Origin: Nitrospiraceae bacterium | Lineage (GTDB): Bacteria; Nitrospirota; Nitrospiria; Nitrospirales; Nitrospiraceae | DNA length: 7,576 nt | Assembly: GCA_005793285.1 (NCBI GenBank) | Contig: SXPO01000112.1 | Span: 1-7,576, forward strand | Direction of reading: 5' to 3' | Shown: one piece after another, positions 1 through 5,114 of the stretch | Numbering within the stretch: the first letter of the stretch is position 1 | How the letters are laid out: every line of letters begins with the position of its first letter | Made by a program: the position numbers and the translations under genes | Notes under the pieces: generated by a model | What the model was told of the DNA's origin: nothing | Database searches by the model: none | Seen by the model: only the letters and a program-made list of their open reading frames with translations

Positions 1-2
1 GT

Positions 3-47
3 GTTCCAGCTTTCAAGCAGACCTGGGTCAGTATTGAACGAGCGTAA
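3..47 (+). CDS. Possible C-terminal end of upstream gene (partial, nuoH by synteny only)
   Basis: Frame 3 reads 14 sense codons (VPAFKQTWVSIERA) and then TAA at 45-47. The codons look ordinary for this operon, unlike the other open frame here, which uses AGA and AGG. In complex I operons the gene before nuoI is normally nuoH, so a NuoH C-terminus is the natural guess. I cannot recognise NuoH in so few residues, and the call rests on position and codon appearance only. It is followed by a 42-base spacer before nuoI. Confidence 0.35.
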   Translation, partial: VPAFKQTWVSIERA

Positions 48-78
48 TCGGGTGTGTATGCTGCGCCCGTCGGTGGAC

Positions 79-83
79 AGGAG
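79..83 (+). promoter_or_regulatory. Ribosome binding site of nuoI (AGGAG)
   Basis: AGGAG lies 6 bases upstream of the ATG at 90. It decides the start in favour of ATG 90 over the in-frame GTG at 54, which would add 12 residues, would place this Shine-Dalgarno inside the coding region and has no comparable site before it. Confidence 0.75.
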
Positions 84-89
84 ACTTGG

Positions 90-677
90 ATGAGCGTTTC
101 GGCGATGACCAAAAAGATTCTCCATGCCGCGCTGTTCTATGAAATTTGGGACGCGATGAAGGTTACCTTCAAGCACATGTTCCATCAGCCGATCACGTTT
201 CAATACCCGCGCGAAGAACGGGAGATTCCGCATGCCCATCGGGGCGCCTTGGGGTTGCTTCGATACGACGACGGCCGAGAGCGGTGCGTCGGGTGCGATC
301 TCTGTGAGGTGGCCTGCCCCTCCCATTGCATCAAGGTAATCAGCGCTGAGGATATGGCCCGCCCGCTTCAACGATACGCAAGCGAGTTTTATATCGATGT
401 GACGAAGTGTGTCTTTTGCGGCTATTGTGTGGAGGCCTGCCCGGTCAATGCGCTGGCGATGACCAAGATGTACGAGTATTCTACCCATGACAAGCGTACA
501 TTGCTCTTCGATAAGAAGCGGCTGTACAACATCGGTGAGCGCCACCTCAATGACGCAAAACAATATCTGTATGCCCACAATCAGGAAAAGAATGTCGAGG
601 AGAGCCGGGAGTATCGGTACTATTTTCCGCAGTCCGTACTCAAGTCCACGCAAACGCCTCCCAAGCATCTGAGCTGA
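90..677 (+). CDS. nuoI: NADH-quinone oxidoreductase subunit I (two 4Fe-4S ferredoxin subunit)
   Basis: NuoI is the peripheral-arm subunit that carries clusters N6a and N6b and passes electrons from the NuoG/NuoF side to the N2 cluster near the quinone site, on the cytoplasmic face of the membrane. The 195-residue product shows two classic CxxCxxCxxxCP motifs: C66, C69, C72, C76 followed by P77, and C107, C110, C113, C117 followed by P118. All eight ligands are intact. The amphipathic N-terminal stretch (about residues 5-35) fits the membrane-surface anchor of the family. Length is normal, slightly longer than the roughly 180 residues of E. coli, through a charged C-terminal extension ending PPKHLS. 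ATG 90 is chosen because of AGGAG at 79-83. It is followed after 9 bases by nuoJ, as in standard nuo operons. Confidence 0.96.
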   Translation: MSVSAMTKKILHAALFYEIWDAMKVTFKHMFHQPITFQYPREEREIPHAHRGALGLLRYDDGRERCVGCDLCEVACPSHCIKVISAEDMARPLQRYASEFYIDVTKCVFCGYCVEACPVNALAMTKMYEYSTHDKRTLLFDKKRLYNIGERHLNDAKQYLYAHNQEKNVEESREYRYYFPQSVLKSTQTPPKHLS

Positions 678-686
678 GTCGAAGAC

Positions 687-1214
687 ATGGTTGCCGTCTT
701 TTTTGCGTATTTCGCATTGGTGAGTATTGCCGCCGGCGTTCTGACGGTGTCGCTGAAAAACCCTGTTCATTGTGGACTCGCGTTGCTCGCGCTGCTGATG
801 CATGTCTCCGGTCTTTTCGTCCTGCTCAATGCCGAATTTCTCTGGGCGGTGCAGGTCATTGTCTATGCCGGTGCCATTCTGGTGCTCTACCTGTTCGTGC
901 TCATGTTGCTCAATCTCAAGGCGGATGAGCGGTATTTTCACGCCTCGTATCCCTATTTCCTCGGCCCGGCTCTCTTAGGGGCCTGTTATGTCATTTTTCT
1001 TTTGATTCGGTCTCCCTATGCGGGAGTCAAAGGCGATGTTCCCGACGCTGCTGTGCTGGAACATGGGGACACGTATGCCGTGGGCATCAAGATGTTCAGC
1101 GACCACCTGCTGCAGTTTGAAATCATCGGCGTCTTTCTGCTGGGCGCCATCATCGGTGCGATCGTTTTGGCGAAGACGCCGAAATCGATCGACAGCATGA
1201 ACGGGAAGGAGTGA
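687..1214 (+). CDS. nuoJ: NADH-quinone oxidoreductase subunit J
   Basis: NuoJ is a small integral membrane subunit (ND6 homologue) at the hinge between the quinone module and the pump modules. Its TM3 changes conformation during turnover and helps couple redox chemistry to proton movement. The 175-residue product has about five hydrophobic segments. The family signature of TM3 is clear at residues 55-77 (AVQVIVYAGAILVLYLF onward), with the conserved tyrosine Y60 and glycine G62 and an acidic residue (E50) just before it. The C-terminal helix (about 143-163, FEIIGVFLLGAIIGAIVLAK) is also typical. The start ATG at 687 has only a weak purine-rich upstream region (GAGTCGAAG), so it may rely on translational coupling with nuoI, which ends 9 bases earlier. 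The next gene, nuoK, starts 6 bases after its stop. Confidence 0.95.
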   Translation: MVAVFFAYFALVSIAAGVLTVSLKNPVHCGLALLALLMHVSGLFVLLNAEFLWAVQVIVYAGAILVLYLFVLMLLNLKADERYFHASYPYFLGPALLGACYVIFLLIRSPYAGVKGDVPDAAVLEHGDTYAVGIKMFSDHLLQFEIIGVFLLGAIIGAIVLAKTPKSIDSMNGKE

Positions 1215-1220
1215 GGGGCG

Positions 1221-1523
1221 ATGGTTCCGCTTAGCGCCTATGTGGCGGTCAGCGCGGTCCTGTTCATGACGGGATTGCTCGGTGTCTTGATTCGACGGAA
1301 TTTTATTATCGTGCTCATGTCCGTGGAAATCATGATGAACGCCGCCAATATCAATCTGGTGGCGTTCTCGCATTACTTGGAGTCCATGGCCGGCCAGCTC
1401 ACCGCTCTGTTTTTTATTGCCGTCGCCGCCGGGGAAGCCGCAGTCGGACTGGCCATCATCATTGTGGTGTTTCGCGGGAAAGTTTCTACGAACGTCGATG
1501 AGATGAACGTCTTGAAGTGGTAG
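1221..1523 (+). CDS. nuoK: NADH-quinone oxidoreductase subunit K
   Basis: NuoK is the ND4L homologue, a three-helix membrane subunit related to MrpC that sits between NuoJ/NuoA and NuoN and forms part of the proton path through two buried glutamates. The product is 100 residues, the same length as E. coli NuoK, and both glutamates are present at the expected positions: E36 (in LMSVEIMMNAANINLVAF) and E72 (in AVAAGEAAVGLAIII). Three hydrophobic helices cover about 4-22, 28-50 and 58-84. A good Shine-Dalgarno (AAGGAG, 1206-1211) overlaps the end of nuoJ, with a second purine run GAGGGG just after it. It is followed by nuoL after 23 bases. Confidence 0.97.
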   Translation: MVPLSAYVAVSAVLFMTGLLGVLIRRNFIIVLMSVEIMMNAANINLVAFSHYLESMAGQLTALFFIAVAAGEAAVGLAIIIVVFRGKVSTNVDEMNVLKW

Positions 1524-1546
1524 CAGGATGGAGATGACGAACTAGC

Positions 1547-3523
1547 GTGTCCGACTTAACGGATCTTTTCATTAAACTGATTCCGATTCTCCCGCTCCTG
1601 GCCGCGATTGCCAACGGACTGCTGGGCAGCCGCTATTCGCACGAGATGGCCCATCGATTGGCGTGGGGATCGGTCGGCCTCTCCTTTCTCTGTGCCATCA
1701 GCGTGTTCGCCGATATTCTGCGGACTGGAACGGCGCACGAAGTCGTCGCCTACCAATGGATCTTTGGGGGCGATCTTACGATCAATCTGGCCTATCTGGT
1801 CGATCCGTTGACCTGTGTGATGTTGCTGGTAGTCACCGGAGTGGGTTTTCTCATTCATGTCTACTCGGTCGGGTACATGCATGGTGAACCGGGTTTCACG
1901 CGCTTCTTTATCTACATGAACCTCTTCATGGTCTCCATGCTGCTGCTGGTGATGGGGAACAATTATGTGGTTCTGTTTATCGGCTGGGAAGGCGTCGGGC
2001 TCTGTTCATATTTGCTCATCGGGTACTACTACGACAAAGTGTCGGCGGCGAAGGCGGCGACAAAGGCCTTTGTGGTCAATCGCATCGGCGATGCAGGGTT
2101 CTTGCTGGCCATCTTTCTGATCTTCGTCAATTTCAAGACCCTGGACTACACCAAGGTGTTTGCGCAGGTCGGCCAGCTTTCGCCTGAAATGGCAACCGCT
2201 ATTGCGCTCTGTCTGCTGATTGGTGCGGTCGGCAAATCTGCCCAGCTCCCTCTCTATACGTGGTTGCCCGACGCGATGGAGGGCCCGACGCCGGTCAGCG
2301 CGCTCATCCATGCCGCCACCATGGTGACGGCGGGCGTGTACATGATTGTCCGTAATCATGTCATTTTCGATCTTTCTCCCACTGCGATGGAAGTGGTCGC
2401 TTTCATCGGCGGCGGCACGGCCCTATTCGCCGCCACGATCGGTTTGGTCCAGACTGATATCAAACGGGTGCTGGCCTATTCGACGGTCAGCCAGTTGGGG
2501 TACATGTTCCTGGGCTGCGGTATCGGTGCCTACACGGCCGCCGTCTTCCACTTGATGACCCACGCTTTTTTCAAAGCCCTGTTGTTTTTGTCCGCAGGGT
2601 CGGTGATTCACGCCCTGTCAGGTGAGCAGGACATCACGAAAATGGGCGGGCTGAGCAAGAAAATCCCCTGGACATACCGTCTGTTTCTGATCGGCACGAT
2701 CGCGATTGCCGGGATTCCTCCCTTGGCGGGATTCTGGAGCAAAGACGAGATCATGGCCCATGCCTTTACCCATAACCACTTTCTGCTCTATGGCATCGCG
2801 GCAATCGGCGCATTCCTCACCTCCTTTTACATGTTTCGGCTGACCTATCTGACCTTTTATGGCAAGTCCAGACTAGATCACCATACTGAAGCGCATGTCC
2901 ACGAATCGCCGCTGGTGATGATTGGCCCCTTGGTTGCGCTTGGTTTCTTGTCGCTTGTCGGCGGGTTGTTGTTGGGATTCCCTCCCGAACATGGCTGGTT
3001 GCATCAATTCCTGGCGCCGGTTGTCGGCTCGGCCGGTGAACATGAGGTCAGCACGGAGCTGGTGTCCACCCTCATGGCTGTGGCAACCAGCATCGCAGTG
3101 ATTGGGTGGGGGCTTGCCCACTTCATGTACCAGGTGAGCACTCCGACGGCCAATGTGTGGGCCGAGAAATTCTCCGGCGCCTACAAGACGCTGTTAAACA
3201 AATACTATGTCGATGAACTCTATGATGCCATCATTGTCGAGCCCATCAAACGGTTGGGGGGCTTACTTGATTGGTTCGATCGCACGGTCATCGACGGTCT
3301 CGTTCGTGGAGTCGGACAGCTGACCGATTGGGGCTCTGCCGGGTCAACGTGGGTTGAAAAGTACATTGTGTATGCGGGGTTGAATGTCATCGGATACGGT
3401 AATCACCTCGCGGCGCATGAAGGGCGGAAGGTGCAGAGCGGAATGGTCCACCATTATGTCGCTCTCATCGTCGCCGGGCTCTTTCTGTTGGCGCTGGTCG
3501 TTCAATTCTTCGTTCAGATGTAG
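1547..3523 (+). CDS. nuoL: NADH-quinone oxidoreductase subunit L with extended lateral-helix region
   Basis: NuoL (ND5 homologue) is the most distal antiporter-like proton pump of complex I; its C-terminal lateral helix runs back along the other pump subunits. Key residues visible in the 658-residue product are TM5 glutamate E148 (in FIGWEGVGLCSYLLIG), TM7 lysine K230 (in GAVGKSAQLPLYTWLPDAM), H254, H335, H339 and K343 (in HLMTHAFFKALLFL), and TM12 lysine K399 (in GFWSKDEI). The pump core is thus complete. The tail after YYVDELYDAII is about 102 residues to the end, against about 71 in E. coli (613 residues in total); the extra length lies around residues 594-622, before the last helix (about 636-657). 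The start is GTG at 1547, with an in-frame TGA at 1535 ruling out a longer protein; the nearest Shine-Dalgarno (GGAG, 1530-1533) is 13 bases away, a weak arrangement. The long lateral region fits the two nuoM genes downstream. Confidence 0.96.
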   Translation: MSDLTDLFIKLIPILPLLAAIANGLLGSRYSHEMAHRLAWGSVGLSFLCAISVFADILRTGTAHEVVAYQWIFGGDLTINLAYLVDPLTCVMLLVVTGVGFLIHVYSVGYMHGEPGFTRFFIYMNLFMVSMLLLVMGNNYVVLFIGWEGVGLCSYLLIGYYYDKVSAAKAATKAFVVNRIGDAGFLLAIFLIFVNFKTLDYTKVFAQVGQLSPEMATAIALCLLIGAVGKSAQLPLYTWLPDAMEGPTPVSALIHAATMVTAGVYMIVRNHVIFDLSPTAMEVVAFIGGGTALFAATIGLVQTDIKRVLAYSTVSQLGYMFLGCGIGAYTAAVFHLMTHAFFKALLFLSAGSVIHALSGEQDITKMGGLSKKIPWTYRLFLIGTIAIAGIPPLAGFWSKDEIMAHAFTHNHFLLYGIAAIGAFLTSFYMFRLTYLTFYGKSRLDHHTEAHVHESPLVMIGPLVALGFLSLVGGLLLGFPPEHGWLHQFLAPVVGSAGEHEVSTELVSTLMAVATSIAVIGWGLAHFMYQVSTPTANVWAEKFSGAYKTLLNKYYVDELYDAIIVEPIKRLGGLLDWFDRTVIDGLVRGVGQLTDWGSAGSTWVEKYIVYAGLNVIGYGNHLAAHEGRKVQSGMVHHYVALIVAGLFLLALVVQFFVQM

Positions 3524-3550
3524 AGGGTCGAGGGGCGTACGGCGGTCATT

Positions 3551-5110
3551 ATGTTGGAAGAACTCACAGCGGGATTTCCGGTCCTTACCTGCATTCTCTT
3601 CTTGCCCGTTCTGGGAGCCATCGTGCTGTGGTTGTTTGAGGATGAGGACATGGTCCGGACCTCGGCGCTCACCATCACGCTGCTTGAGCTCGCGCTCTCG
3701 GTGTTTGTGCTGCTGCGGTTTGTGCCGGAATCGGCTGCCATGCAGTTTACGGAGCGCGTGAGGTGGATTCCCGCGCTGGGCATCAGCTACCACCTGGGCG
3801 TCGACGGCATCAGCGTGCTTTTCGTGGGATTGACCGCTTTTCTGAGTGTGTTGGTCGTGATCTATTCCTGGGACACGATCCGCCACCAAGTGAAGCTGTA
3901 CATGATGTGTCTCTTGGCGCTTGAAACGACGACGATGGGTGTGTTCGTTTCATTGGATCTGATCTTGTTCTTCGTCTTTTGGGAGTTGATGCTGATTCCC
4001 AGCTACTTTCTGATCAAATTGTGGGGTGGAGGCGCCGAGCGCCATTATGCGGCGCTGAAGTTCGTCCTCTATACCCTGTTGGGCAGTGTCTTCATGCTGG
4101 TCGGCATCGCCTTGCTCAATATCAATTTCCACCAGTGGGCGTCCTTGCACCATACGGATCAAAGCTATTCGTTCGATTTGCTCGAGCTCCTTTCGGCGCC
4201 GATTCCGATGGATCAGCAGATCCTGATCTTCTGGCTCATGTTCATGGGATTTGCTTTCAAGGCCCCGATCTTCCCGTTCCACACATGGCTACCGGATGCG
4301 CTGATGGAGGGTCCTATCGGCATGGCGGTGGTGCTGGCCGGGCTCAAGCTCGGCACGTTCGGCTTCATGCGCTTCAGCCTGCCGCTTCTTCCTGATGCCT
4401 CCCAAAGCGACATGGTTGTGACCGTGGTGGTCGTGCTCGGACTCTGCGCCATTCTGTATGGAGCCTGGATGGCGTTGGTTCAACCGGACTTCAGGCGCCT
4501 GTTGGCCTATAGCAGCATCAGCCATTTGGGTTTCATCGTCGTGGGGCTCTTCTCGCTGAATTACCAAGGTCTGCAGGGCAGCCTTCTGACCATGATCAAT
4601 CTGGGATTCAGCACGGCCGGCCTCTTCTTTATTGCGGGGTTTCTCTATTCGCGTCAACAGTCTACGCAGCTGTCGGCGTTCGGGGGTATGGCCAAACAAG
4701 TGCCGCTGCTGGCCACCTTTTTTCTGATTATCGGACTGGCCTCGATCGGACTTCCAGGAACGAACGGTTTCGTGGGGGAGTTTCTTATCCTCTTGGGCGC
4801 GTTCAAAGCAAAGTGGTGGTTCGGAGCGGTGGCTGTGCTCGGCGTCATTTTTGGGGCGGCCTATTTTCTCTGGTACTACGAACGCGCCATGCTGGGCCCG
4901 GTCGGTAAGGCGGTGAAACAGACGATGAGCGACCTTCAATTGCGTGAAATGGTCATTGCCGTTTCGCTGTCGGCCATGATTCTCTGGATTGGACTGTATC
5001 CGTCGCCCTTTCTTCGAATCATGAACGGATCGGTGCAGGCGCTGGTCGATCGGTTGAATCACGGCACCGTGGCGGCACTCGGATCCTCCACGACTGAAAA
5101 AGGACGCTGA
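3551..5110 (+). CDS. nuoM: NADH-quinone oxidoreductase subunit M, first copy (NuoM1)
   Basis: NuoM (ND4 homologue) is an antiporter-like pump subunit normally placed between NuoL and NuoN. This 519-residue copy shows TM5 glutamate E145 (in FVFWELMLIPSYFLIKLWGG), TM7 lysine K237 (in GFAFKAPIFPFHTWLPDA), TM8 lysine K266 (in LAGLKLGTFGFMRF), H325 (in YSSISHLGF) and TM12 glutamate E410 (in GTNGFVGEFLILLGAF). All main proton-path residues are therefore present. Two features differ from the common NuoM pattern. After LPDA it reads LMEGPIGMAVV, a NuoL-like MEGP motif, rather than the HTEAPTAGSV form. The usual histidine in the later N-H-G motif is leucine (L351, in MINLGFSTAGLF). Length is close to E. 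coli NuoM (509). The ATG at 3551 has only a distant purine run (CGAGGGG, 3529-3535), so initiation may be weak or coupled. It lies 27 bases after nuoL and 4 bases before the second nuoM. Confidence 0.95.
   Translation: MLEELTAGFPVLTCILFLPVLGAIVLWLFEDEDMVRTSALTITLLELALSVFVLLRFVPESAAMQFTERVRWIPALGISYHLGVDGISVLFVGLTAFLSVLVVIYSWDTIRHQVKLYMMCLLALETTTMGVFVSLDLILFFVFWELMLIPSYFLIKLWGGGAERHYAALKFVLYTLLGSVFMLVGIALLNINFHQWASLHHTDQSYSFDLLELLSAPIPMDQQILIFWLMFMGFAFKAPIFPFHTWLPDALMEGPIGMAVVLAGLKLGTFGFMRFSLPLLPDASQSDMVVTVVVVLGLCAILYGAWMALVQPDFRRLLAYSSISHLGFIVVGLFSLNYQGLQGSLLTMINLGFSTAGLFFIAGFLYSRQQSTQLSAFGGMAKQVPLLATFFLIIGLASIGLPGTNGFVGEFLILLGAFKAKWWFGAVAVLGVIFGAAYFLWYYERAMLGPVGKAVKQTMSDLQLREMVIAVSLSAMILWIGLYPSPFLRIMNGSVQALVDRLNHGTVAALGSSTTEKGR
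5100..5104 (+). promoter_or_regulatory. Ribosome binding site of second nuoM (AAGGA)
   Basis: AAGGA inside the last codons of nuoM1, preceded by further A residues, lies 10 bases before ATG 5115. It supports that start and shows that the second nuoM is translated as its own protein, not as a fusion to the first. Confidence 0.6.
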
Positions 5111-5114
5111 GTTC

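Noticed and set aside
54..92. GTG at 54 as an upstream start of nuoI
   Set aside because: The 12 added residues are unlike NuoI, and a clear AGGAG sits right before ATG 90, so the shorter form is preferred.
1..93. Frame-1 reading that ends with TGA at 91-93 and would overlap nuoI as ATGA
   Set aside because: It gives a peptide of unusual composition with rare AGA and AGG codons. The frame-3 tail ending at 47 looks more like normal coding sequence, although neither can be proven from so little.
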